From contig JALNXE010000126.1 of assembly GCA_023230525.1 (NCBI GenBank), forward strand, positions 1-11,222: 11,222 nucleotides of DNA, read 5' to 3'. Below the pieces are notes generated by a model. That model had not been told where the DNA came from. It worked only from the letters and a program-made list of their open reading frames with translations, and did no database searches. The position numbers and the translations under genes are program-made. This DNA comes from Desulfobulbaceae bacterium (GTDB taxonomy: Bacteria > Desulfobacterota > Desulfobulbia > Desulfobulbales > SURF-16). This document shows positions 6,620 to 11,222 of the stretch, piece by piece. Within the stretch, counting starts at the first letter, position 1; every line of letters starts with the position of its first letter.

Positions 6620-7126
6620 ATGAAAAAAAATCTACTTAAAAAAATAAACTTTTTTCTCGTCATGGTATTGCTTGCCCTTTTTCTTGCCCCGGTCCGCCCG
6701 TCCTCGGCCGCAGCCACCATGCCCCATTTTGCCCTCAAATCGGCCACTGACGGCGCGACTCTCGACAGCAACGAATTCCAGGGCAAGGTCATGCTGGTTA
6801 CCTTTTTCGCCACCTGGTGCCCGCCCTGCATGCAGGAAATTCCTTCCCTCATCGACCTGCAGAAACAGTTTGGCGCGAAAGGCTTCACCGTGGTGGCAAT
6901 TTCCGTTGATCAGGGAGGAACGAGCCCGGTAAAAAAAGTGATTGAAAAAACAGGAATCAACTACCCGGTTCTCATGGCTGATGCAAAAGTGACCAGTGAT
7001 TTCGGCGGCATCGTCGGCATTCCCACCTCATTTCTGGTCAATCAGCAGGGGAACGTGATTAAAAATTATCCGGGTTATGTAGGACACACTGTTTTTGCAG
7101 ACGATATCAAACAGCTGCTGCCGTAA
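6620..7126 (+). CDS. Exported TlpA/ResA-like thiol-disulfide oxidoreductase
   Basis: 168 residues from ATG 6620, which has GGTGA at 6611-6615 as ribosome-binding site and starts a classical signal peptide (MKKNLLKK, a hydrophobic core, then PSSAAA near residues 28-32). An upstream in-frame ATG at 6518 would add 34 residues ahead of the signal and is rejected. The mature part is a thioredoxin fold: TFFATWCPPC with Cys67/Cys70 as the redox pair, MQEIPSL after it, and cis-Pro135 in VGIPTSF. The WCPPC active site with a central insertion is typical of TlpA/ResA/CcmG-like periplasmic reductases that keep cysteines of c-type apocytochromes or other exported proteins reduced. It has no lipobox, so it is predicted soluble or signal-anchored. 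No cytochrome maturation genes are adjacent, but the next gene encodes a secreted cysteine peptide, a possible client by proximity only. Confidence 0.9.
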   Translation: MKKNLLKKINFFLVMVLLALFLAPVRPSSAAATMPHFALKSATDGATLDSNEFQGKVMLVTFFATWCPPCMQEIPSLIDLQKQFGAKGFTVVAISVDQGGTSPVKKVIEKTGINYPVLMADAKVTSDFGGIVGIPTSFLVNQQGNVIKNYPGYVGHTVFADDIKQLLP

Positions 7127-7164
7127 AAGGATCTGCGGGCCGGCGGTGAGGCAAACAGTCCCGG

Positions 7165-7203
7165 ATGAATTGCCCTGTTCATGATTGAGCCCCAATTCAT
7201 TTT
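7165..7203 (+). terminator. Weak hairpin after the TlpA-like gene
   Basis: ATGAATTG (7165-7172) and CAATTCAT (7193-7200) are exact inverted repeats around a 20-base loop, followed by only TTT. The stem is AT-rich and the U tail short, so at best this is a leaky terminator between the TlpA-like gene and the next promoter. Confidence 0.25.
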
Positions 7204-7207
7204 GAGG

Positions 7208-7235
7208 TTGACATCTTCAAGAGGCAAGGTATACT
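7208..7235 (+). promoter_or_regulatory. Near-consensus sigma-70 promoter of the small secreted-peptide gene
   Basis: TTGACA (7208-7213), a 16-bp spacer and TATACT (7230-7235) match 11 of 12 consensus positions, the best promoter in the window. Transcription should start near 7242, giving a leader of about 57 bases. Confidence 0.75.
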
Positions 7236-7298
7236 GAATTTCTGTATGGTTAGGGTGGTTAGTATTTATCGATTCGCAAAACAGCAAAGGAGAAACAA

Positions 7299-7505
7299 AT
7301 GAGCAAAAAACTTTTGACTCTGGCATTGGCCGTAGCTTTTATCGCAAGCACCGCAACTGTATCTTTGGCTGCTAAAATTAAATGTACCGTTGACGGGGTT
7401 GAAGGCGCCAAGGTAACCATGACCTGTGACGGAGCCGCTGACCTGAAAGCTGGCGACAAAGTTGAAGTAAAAGCTGCAAAAGGTAAAGCTGTAGAAGGTT
7501 GCTAA
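7299..7505 (+). CDS. Small secreted cysteine-containing protein, strongly expressed, function unknown
   Basis: 68 residues: a clean signal peptide (MSKKLL, then a hydrophobic run to VSLA-A, cleavage near 24/25) and a mature chain of about 43 residues that is Lys/Val/Ala-rich with Cys29, Cys43 and a C-terminal Cys68 (VEGC end). The mature part reads as a small beta domain of the 'KCTVDGVEGAKVTMTC ... AGDKVEVK' kind. The gene has a near-perfect promoter, an AAAGGAGA ribosome-binding site (7287-7294) and a strong UUCG-type terminator. Its codons (GCT, GTA, AAA, GGT) differ from the GCC/CTG-rich neighbours, all signs of high expression as a single-gene unit. It faintly recalls small exported proteins of selenite/tellurite-reduction operons (ExtJ-type), but I cannot confirm that. 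The three cysteines could bind a metal(loid) or carry thiol/disulfide chemistry. It sits directly after a TlpA-like reductase. Confidence 0.85.
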   Translation: MSKKLLTLALAVAFIASTATVSLAAKIKCTVDGVEGAKVTMTCDGAADLKAGDKVEVKAAKGKAVEGC

Positions 7506-7530
7506 TTTTTTTACCCTGTTTAAGCTGCTG

Positions 7531-7571
7531 AAAAAGACCGTTTGATCTTCGGATGAAACGGTCTTTTTTTT
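7531..7571 (+). terminator. Strong intrinsic terminator with UUCG tetraloop
   Basis: AAAAGACCGTTT (7532-7543) pairs with AAACGGTCTTTT (7556-7567). Inside, ATC and GAT (7545-7547, 7552-7554) close a TTCG tetraloop at 7548-7551, with a single G-G mismatch between the two stems. An eight-T run ends at 7571. It terminates the small-peptide transcript. Confidence 0.92.
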
Positions 7572-7941
7572 ATGACGGCAAGTTCATCAACTGCAACCTA
7601 AATTTTATCGCAAGCGCCATCACCCCAGGCTGCGCCATCAGGAAAGCTCATGAGGTGGGCCGCAAACTCCAGCCGGAAGATCCCGGACTCCGGATCCTTT
7701 CTTTATAAGCCCTTCCGCAACAATAACCATACTGACTAAAGCCCTAAATCCCGGCAACAAATTACCACCGCATATACCGGCAAGCAGTTTTGTCCGCCGC
7801 TATCAGCCTGCAGACAAAAGTTTTTCTCTGCCTGGACAGTAAAAAAACATTGGCCGCCCCTGCCAGGTAAAGTAAATATAAACAGTTTTTTCAATAAACG
7901 GCGGGCTATGCTCCCCACCAAAAAAGCACGAACAAAAACGG
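7572..7941. other. Gene-poor gap upstream of uppP with an unexplained open block
   Basis: No gene with a start codon and ribosome-binding site is supported here. The first third is not random-looking. From 7574 to the TAA at 7706-7708 one plus frame is open for 44 codons (it contains FIASAITPGCAIRKAHEVG) but has no usable start and runs straight out of the preceding terminator. The complementary strand also has an open stretch reading AAHLMSFPDGAAWGDG. This could be the tail of a decayed gene or a dispersed repeat. Further on, TGCCTGGACAG (7829-7839) and CTGCCAGGTA (7860-7869) form an imperfect inverted repeat in the probable uppP leader. TATAAA at 7877-7882 is -10-like but lacks a -35 at proper spacing, so the uppP promoter is not resolved. 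Confidence 0.4.
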
Positions 7942-8763
7942 ATGCCGCAAGTGAACTTACTTTATGCCGCTTTTCTGGGAATTCTGCAGGGCGCAACCGA
8001 ATTTCTCCCTGTCTCGAGTTCCGGCCATCTGGCCCTGGCGGAAGCCTTTTTTCACATCAAAGAGGCCGGGCTCACCTTTGATATCGCTCTGCACATGGGC
8101 ACCCTGCTCGCTATTCTCGCCTATTTCCACCACGATTTTTACTCCATGGCGCTGGCCCTGATCGGTAAAAATGCCGAACCAGAGGACCAACAAAACCGAC
8201 GCATGGCAATCTTCATCGCCTTGGCCACCATCCCGGCCGTGGTCGCCGGCCTGCTGGGCGAGCATGCCGCGGAAGCCCTGTTGCGCGGGCCGGCCACCGT
8301 GGCCTTTTCCCTGTCAGCGGCCGGGCTCTTTCTCTGGCTCGCGGAAAAAATGGGCAGCCGCCAGCGCAGTTTCAGCGCCATGACCCTCAAAGACGCGCTC
8401 ATCATTGGACTGGCCCAATCCCTGGCCCTGATTCCCGGCGTGTCAAGAAGCGGCAGCACCATGAGCGCAGGACTCTTTCTCGGCTTGGACCGCTCGGCCA
8501 CCGCCCGGTTTTCCTTTTTGTTGTCCGCGCCCATTATTTTCGGGGCAGGTATCTATAAAATTCCTAAAATTATCGGGATGGGCCTTAATCAAAGCGAAAT
8601 TCTTTTTTATCTGACCGGTTTTTTTACCTCGGCGGTTTCCGGCTATCTGGTCATCTCCCTGCTGATGAAATATGTCCGGACCAGATCTTTGACTGTTTTC
8701 GCCTATTATCGGTTTTTCCTCTCGGCCATCGTGGTCATTGCCTTGCTGCTTGGTTATCAATAA
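7942..8763 (+). CDS. uppP: Undecaprenyl-diphosphate phosphatase (BacA/UppP)
   Basis: A 273-residue integral membrane protein, the usual length for the family. It hydrolyses undecaprenyl pyrophosphate to the monophosphate outside the cytoplasmic membrane leaflet, recycling the lipid carrier for peptidoglycan and other envelope polymers; overexpression gives bacitracin resistance. Both signature regions are intact: QGATEFLPVSSSGHL (catalytic Glu20, with His29) and PGVSRSGSTMSAGLFLGLDR (Arg169 and the Ser-rich loop). Hydrophobic helices fill the remainder. The start ATG 7942 leaves the normal short N-terminal lead (MPQVNLLYAAFLG) before the first motif. The ribosome-binding site is weak (AAAAACGG), and a GTG at 7951 is possible. 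It heads a same-strand run with two methyltransferases and an FmdB-like gene; the 27-bp gap to the next gene suggests co-transcription. Confidence 0.95.
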   Translation: MPQVNLLYAAFLGILQGATEFLPVSSSGHLALAEAFFHIKEAGLTFDIALHMGTLLAILAYFHHDFYSMALALIGKNAEPEDQQNRRMAIFIALATIPAVVAGLLGEHAAEALLRGPATVAFSLSAAGLFLWLAEKMGSRQRSFSAMTLKDALIIGLAQSLALIPGVSRSGSTMSAGLFLGLDRSATARFSFLLSAPIIFGAGIYKIPKIIGMGLNQSEILFYLTGFFTSAVSGYLVISLLMKYVRTRSLTVFAYYRFFLSAIVVIALLLGYQ

Positions 8764-8790
8764 AAAAATTAAAACAAAAGGTTATGAAAA

Positions 8791-9480
8791 GTGAACGAAC
8801 TACATCTGCCGGATAAAACCCGGGACGTGCTGCACCGGATCAGAAAAAAATATAAAGTCGGTTTTGAACCCTTGCGCATCAGGGATGTGGAGCTTAAAAT
8901 CCTGCAGGTGCAGGATCTCGAGCAGCTGCTGGCCGGCAAGGATCCCTTTGCCGATGTGTCGATTTTCCCATTCTGGGTCAAGCTGTGGGAGGCATCGCTC
9001 CTGCTCGCTGATATCATGGCAAGCATGCCCTGCGAACCGGGTCAGACACTGCTTGAGCTGGGCGCGGGACTTGCCGCGCCCGGGCTGGTTGCCGCGGCAA
9101 GGGGCTTTAAGGTTACCTTAAGCGATTACGAACCCCATATCCTTGATTTTCAACGGGTCAGTGCGGCGGCAAATGGTTTGCACGAGGTTGATTTCAGAAT
9201 AATCGACTGGAAAAAACCTCCGGTAATGCCCCGGTTTAATACGATTATCGGCGCGGAAATTCTCTTCCGCGATGAATTTTTTCAACCGCTGCTCGATGTC
9301 TTCAACCAGTATCTTGCCCCGGATGGCATAATTTATATTGCCCATGACGCCCGGCGCAAAAGCCTGCCCAAGTTTCTCGACCTTGCCCAGAAAGAGTATC
9401 AGGTAGCGGTCAGCGCCAGGAAAATGAAATCCGACGACGGGGAGCTGACCATCATCATCAACCGCTTAAAGAAAAAATAA
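8791..9480 (+). CDS. Class I SAM methyltransferase, Methyltransf_16 (protein-lysine MTase-like) family
   Basis: 229 residues. After an N-terminal segment comes IFPFWVKLWEAS, the characteristic 'W..A..L' helix before the SAM domain in Methyltransf_16 proteins. SAM motif I, LLELGAGLAAPG (residues 87-98), follows, then an acidic turn SDYE (Asp112) for the ribose, the post-motif IIDWKKP, and GAEILF. The family includes eukaryotic METTL20/21-type and bacterial EtfB lysine methyltransferases, plus nicotinamide N-methyltransferase-like enzymes. A protein-lysine target is therefore plausible but not shown, and no etfAB is in the window. The start is GTG at 8791 with AAAAGG at 8776-8781; an ATG at 8784 is out of frame. 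It sits 27 bp after uppP and 9 bp before the FmdB-like gene, which looks like an operon. It does not resemble the second methyltransferase downstream beyond the common fold. Confidence 0.85.
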   Translation: MNELHLPDKTRDVLHRIRKKYKVGFEPLRIRDVELKILQVQDLEQLLAGKDPFADVSIFPFWVKLWEASLLLADIMASMPCEPGQTLLELGAGLAAPGLVAAARGFKVTLSDYEPHILDFQRVSAAANGLHEVDFRIIDWKKPPVMPRFNTIIGAEILFRDEFFQPLLDVFNQYLAPDGIIYIAHDARRKSLPKFLDLAQKEYQVAVSARKMKSDDGELTIIINRLKKK

Positions 9481-9489
9481 CCCATTCCC

Positions 9490-9804
9490 ATGCCAATATA
9501 CGAGTATGAACATCTCGGCCCGGCATGCCGACTCGGCAGTCATTTCGAGATAAGCCAGGCCGTGAGCAGCGAAAAACTGACAATATGCCCGGAATGCGGG
9601 CAACCGGTTAAAAGGCTTATTTCCCTTTGTGCGGTCAGCACGCCGAAGACCAACAGTGATTTGAAAAATCACGGCTTCACCAAACTGGTGCGCCGGGACG
9701 ACGGCGTCTATGAGAATGTGACGGCCACCGGCAAGGAAAGCAAGATATGGGATGTTCGCAAACCGGAAACCATGCCTGATTTGAAGTCAAAAATCAGAGA
9801 CTAG
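9490..9804 (+). CDS. FmdB-like putative zinc-ribbon protein with an altered first knuckle
   Basis: 104 residues beginning MPIYEYEHLGPACRLGSHFE and continuing ISQAVSSEKLTICPECGQPVKRLIS, the layout of FmdB-family regulatory/zinc-ribbon proteins. In the usual form the first knuckle is CxxC. Here only Cys13 is present in that region (PACRLG), whereas the second knuckle Cys33-x-x-Cys36 is intact, and another Cys lies at 47. Either a divergent subfamily with different metal ligation is present or zinc is held by His/other residues (His8 and His18 are close). The C-terminal half (residues 50-104) is charged and probably flexible. FmdB proteins are named from formamide-utilisation gene regulation, but most members have no known role. 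No Shine-Dalgarno is evident; the 9-bp gap from the upstream methyltransferase suggests coupled translation. Confidence 0.8.
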   Translation: MPIYEYEHLGPACRLGSHFEISQAVSSEKLTICPECGQPVKRLISLCAVSTPKTNSDLKNHGFTKLVRRDDGVYENVTATGKESKIWDVRKPETMPDLKSKIRD

Positions 9805-9899
9805 AGGGCCGTTGGGCACTAATCATTGCATCTCTGCCTTATTTCGCTGCGGCTCCTTAGCCCTGTTTATCCCCGGAAAGGAGATCGATAAACCTGCAT

Positions 9900-10718
9900 A
9901 TGCACTTAAAAGACATAGACTGGAACAGACTCTGGCAGGAGGCGCGCCAGCAGAAGAGCTGGAAGAAAAAGGGGAAAAAAGACTGGGATCAGCGGGCGGC
10001 GGGCTTTGCCAAAAGAAATATCGATTCAGGCTATGCCGATCGCTTCCTGCAGCTGGTAAACCCCGAACCGCACTGGCGGGTGCTGGATATCGGCTCAGGC
10101 CCGGGAACCCTGGCGCTGCCCCTGGCGGCAAAGGTGAAATCCGTAACCGCCATTGATTTTTCCGCTGCCATGCTGCACGAACTGGAAAAAAGGGCGGCAC
10201 AGCAGGGCATCACCAATATCACCACCATCCAGGCCTGCTGGACCGACAACTGGCAGCAGCTGTCCATTCCCGTCCATGAAGTGGTCATCAGCTCCCGCTC
10301 CCTGTCGGTTACCGATCTGCAAAGCGCTCTGGAAAAAATGAACAGCTGGGCCACGGAAAAGGTATTTATCGCCGACCGGGTGGGCAGCGGACCGTTTGAT
10401 CCGGACCTGTTTGCCGCGGTCGGCCGCCCTTTTGACCCCGGCCCAGATTATATTTTTACCGTGAATCTCTTGTATCAGATGGGGATTCATCCTAAAATTG
10501 ATCATATTGAACTTGACCAGAGAAAAACATTTGCCAGCCGAGACGATGCCATCGAAAGCTGCCGCTGGATGTTTGATGATCTCAGCCAGGCGGAAGAGGA
10601 AAGACTCGCCGCCTATGTTGATGAACGGCTGGAGCATAATGCAGCCGGCTCATGTAATCTCAACCGAAACACGCAGGTGAAATGGGCGCTGTTATCCTGG
10701 GAAAAAAGAACAGGTTAA
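9900..10718 (+). CDS. Class I SAM-dependent methyltransferase, target unknown
   Basis: 272 residues. An N-terminal helix rich in Lys/Trp/Gln (DIDWNRLWQEARQQKSWKKK) precedes the SAM fold: motif I VLDIGSGPGT (residues 61-70), the acidic residue closing beta2 (TAIDFS, Asp86), then ISSRSL in the motif IV region. The C-terminal third has no recognisable extra domain. The family contains small-molecule, protein and RNA methyltransferases, and nothing here narrows the substrate. A strong AAGGAG (9878-9883) lies 16 bases before ATG 9900, longer than ideal. No ATG, GTG or TTG falls closer in frame (only a CTG at 9894), so 9900 is kept. It follows the FmdB-like gene after 95 bp of plain sequence, so it could be in the same transcript. 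Its stop lies at the very start of the trkA remnant. Confidence 0.8.
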   Translation: MHLKDIDWNRLWQEARQQKSWKKKGKKDWDQRAAGFAKRNIDSGYADRFLQLVNPEPHWRVLDIGSGPGTLALPLAAKVKSVTAIDFSAAMLHELEKRAAQQGITNITTIQACWTDNWQQLSIPVHEVVISSRSLSVTDLQSALEKMNSWATEKVFIADRVGSGPFDPDLFAAVGRPFDPGPDYIFTVNLLYQMGIHPKIDHIELDQRKTFASRDDAIESCRWMFDDLSQAEEERLAAYVDERLEHNAAGSCNLNRNTQVKWALLSWEKRTG

Positions 10719-10719
10719 C

Positions 10720-10890
10720 CTGCGCATAATGATTGGCGGTGCCGGCCAGGCCGGCCATGATCTCTGCGAAAAATTCTCCGTGGAAGGTCATCAAGACGAC
10801 CTCTTCATTGCGGTGACCGACAGCGACGAGGTCAATCTCATCGCCTGCATCCTTTCCAAACAGTATAATGTTGCCAGCCGCATCGGCCCC
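10720..10890 (+). pseudogene. Remnant of a TrkA-like K+ uptake regulator (NAD-binding domain), internally deleted and 3' truncated
   Basis: Two blocks of a TrkA N-terminal (RCK) domain are readable in one frame. The first is LRIMIGGAGQAGHDL ... SVEGH, the Rossmann GxGxxG strand and helix (10720-10791). The second is DLFIAVTDSDEVNLIACILS followed by KQYNVASRI (about 10798-10884), the family's signature 'AVTDSDE.N..AC' helix. About 45 residues that normally lie between them, including the acidic strand that binds the NAD ribose, are missing, and the junction keeps the frame. After 'ASRIG' homology stops in a run of seven C, where IS200-type sequence begins on the opposite strand. The ORF runs on to a stop at 11073 through unrelated sequence. 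Intact TrkA is about 450 residues and gates TrkH potassium channels, so this piece cannot work. The N-terminal codons overlap the end of the methyltransferase gene. Confidence 0.75.
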
Positions 10891-10891
10891 C

Positions 10892-10945
10892 CCAAACAAT
10901 ATGGTATTTACACTCCCATGCCGTATGTGCTAATGTTTTCGTCAT
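10892..10945 (-). pseudogene. 5' fragment of IS200-type transposase tnpA (18 codons)
   Basis: From an ATG at 10945 the minus strand reads MTKTLAHTAWECKYHIVW, closely matching the N-terminus of IS200/IS605 Y1 transposases (…H..WECKYH(I/V)VF.PKYRR). A Shine-Dalgarno AAAGGAG lies about 7 bases upstream. The frame then enters the G7 run and trkA-derived sequence, so the catalytic HUH motif and tyrosine are missing. This was identified by recognising the conserved start; the full-length protein would be about 140-150 residues. Confidence 0.78.
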
Positions 10946-10951
10946 TCCTTG

Positions 10952-11010
10952 CTCCTTTTGGGTTTCGGTCACAGAATCAGCGCTGTTCCCTTAACTCAAA
11001 AGGAGTTTTT
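10952..11010. repeat. 13-bp inverted repeat in the IS remnant: tnpA RBS-sequestering hairpin, terminator-like on the plus strand
   Basis: CTCCTTTTGGGTT (10952-10964) and AACTCAAAAGGAG (10993-11005) pair over 13 bp with one wobble and a 28-base loop. On the minus strand the inner arm contains the tnpA Shine-Dalgarno (AAAGGAG), so the stem would hide it, as known for IS200 post-transcriptional repression. On the plus strand the stem is followed by TTTTT (11006-11010), giving a plausible intrinsic terminator facing transcription coming from the methyltransferase operon. Confidence 0.65.
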
Positions 11011-11044
11011 CTTAAATACCGCAGCATAGCTTTTGTTATTCTCC

Positions 11045-11057
11045 CCAGCGCAGCTGG
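11045..11057. repeat. Short palindrome CCAGC-GCA-GCTGG, probable subterminal hairpin of the IS left end
   Basis: A perfect 5-bp stem with a three-base loop lies about 100 bp outside the tnpA start and just before the likely element boundary. IS200/IS605 transposases recognise such short subterminal hairpins in single-stranded DNA. The assignment follows from position and shape. Confidence 0.45.
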
Positions 11058-11090
11058 TGGTTTAGCATGGTAATTAAAAACGGAACAACC

Positions 11091-11222
11091 ATGAACGACT
11101 ATGATATCATCGTCATCGGCGCCGGCCATGCAGGATGCGAAGCCGCCCTGGCGGGCGCCCGCATGGGCTGCCGGACGGCGGTGCTGACCATCAATGCCGA
11201 CACCATCGGCGCCATGTCCTGC
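11091..11222 (+). CDS. mnmG: tRNA uridine-5-carboxymethylaminomethyl modification enzyme MnmG (GidA), 5' part
   Basis: Forty-four codons to the window edge give MNDYDIIVIGAGHAGCEAAL, then ARMG and TINADTIGAMSC. This is the unmistakable MnmG N-terminus: the FAD-binding GxGxxG (GAGHAG), CEAAL, and the DTIGxMSC segment ahead of the conserved NPAIGG that would follow. MnmG with MnmE installs the cmnm5 group at wobble U34 of several tRNAs in the cytoplasm. ATG 11091 is the conventional start; an in-frame ATG at 11067 would add eight residues (MVIKNGTT). The Shine-Dalgarno is poor for both. The upstream 100-200 bp appear to be IS200 left-end DNA, so the native promoter may have been displaced; no convincing promoter is visible in 11010-11090. 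The rest of the gene lies outside the window. Confidence 0.93.
   Translation, partial: MNDYDIIVIGAGHAGCEAALAGARMGCRTAVLTINADTIGAMSC

Larger units (their letters stand above)
10887..11075 (-). mobile_element. IS200/IS605-family element, left-end remnant
   Basis: Minus-strand sequence contains the start of an IS200-type tnpA (18 codons), the long hairpin covering its ribosome-binding site, and, farther out, a short subterminal palindrome (11045-11057) like those TnpA recognises at element ends. No right end or rest of tnpA follows: the element stops in the C7 run at 10887-10893, where it joins the trkA remnant. The outer boundary is not certain. A TTAC on the minus strand (complement 11070-11073), the kind of target left by some IS605-family members, makes 11069-11075 a reasonable guess. 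The element is inert. Confidence 0.72.

Noticed and set aside
7337..7615. Exact 13-bp direct repeat TTTTATCGCAAGC at 7337-7349 and 7603-7615
   Set aside because: About one such 13-mer match is expected by chance in 11 kb, and the flanks do not match.
7676..7705. Possible terminator at GATCCCGG-ACT-CCGGATC followed by CTTTCTTTAT
   Set aside because: The stem needs a bulge, the loop is three bases, and the tail is not a real U-run.
7736..7996. Minus-strand 86-codon frame across the uppP start
   Set aside because: It overlaps the certain uppP N-terminus, has no SD, and its sequence is Cys/Arg-rich without any family pattern.
10660..10899. Minus-strand 79-codon frame opposite the trkA remnant
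   Set aside because: It is the complement of recognisable TrkA sequence and the methyltransferase 3' end, and has no motif of its own.
10903..11020. Inverted repeat GGTATTTA / TAAATACC suggesting a 118-bp MITE
   Set aside because: The left copy lies inside tnpA codons of the IS200 remnant and the right copy in its leader. The pair is not concentric with the real hairpin and has no target duplication.
1..11222. CRISPR array, tRNA, rRNA, riboswitch, toxin-antitoxin or phage-defence genes
   Set aside because: No regularly spaced repeats, cloverleaf, rRNA-like conserved stretch, known riboswitch core or defence-family domain was seen on either strand.

Overview
The window looks like the chromosome of an anaerobic, sulfur-metabolising bacterium, probably in the Desulfobacterota (Desulfobulbales-like). 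The reasons are a thiosulfate/sulfur-transporter family gene (YeeE/YedE) divergent from tusA and a DsrE-like gene, a stand-alone REC-GAF-kinase, a FliK-C-like protein outside any flagellar cluster, and moderately GC-rich codons. The taxonomic placement is inference from gene content only; there is no rRNA or marker phylogeny here.

Layout. Positions 1-398 (minus strand) carry tusA followed by the start of a DsrE-like gene cut by the window edge. A 362-bp regulatory gap with several dyads separates them from a divergent YeeE/YedE-type transporter (761-2005) that ends in two tandem intrinsic terminators. A perfect extended -10 promoter precedes a cytoplasmic REC-GAF-histidine kinase (2180-4021), which overlaps by 14 bp a gene whose C-terminus resembles the FliK hook-length-control domain (4008-5054). 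A DHA2-type MFS exporter (5031-6473, minus) converges on that gene with a 24-bp overlap. Positions 6508-7571 hold two exported-protein genes: a TlpA/ResA-like thioredoxin, and a 68-residue secreted cysteine peptide with near-ideal expression signals. After a roughly 430-bp gap with no clear gene comes a plus-strand cluster: uppP (bacA), a Methyltransf_16-type methyltransferase, an FmdB-like zinc-ribbon protein and a second class I methyltransferase.

The stretch 10720-11075 is a small genomic wreck. A trkA-like NAD-binding domain is reduced to two blocks with an internal deletion. It is then fused, in a run of seven C, to the left end of an IS200/IS605-family element that retains 18 codons of tnpA in antisense and the hairpin that would sequester its ribosome-binding site. 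The window ends with the first 44 codons of mnmG (gidA), whose upstream DNA appears to be this IS end.

Functionally, the left edge is a sulfur (thiosulfate or related) uptake and sulfane-sulfur relay module. The centre is signalling and efflux, followed by extracytoplasmic redox, and the right side is envelope lipid-carrier recycling plus methyltransferases and tRNA modification. I found no CRISPR array, tRNA, rRNA, complete mobile element or recognisable defence system. The least explained items are the strongly expressed small cysteine peptide, the conserved-looking block at 7572-7708, and the kinase/FliK-like gene pair.
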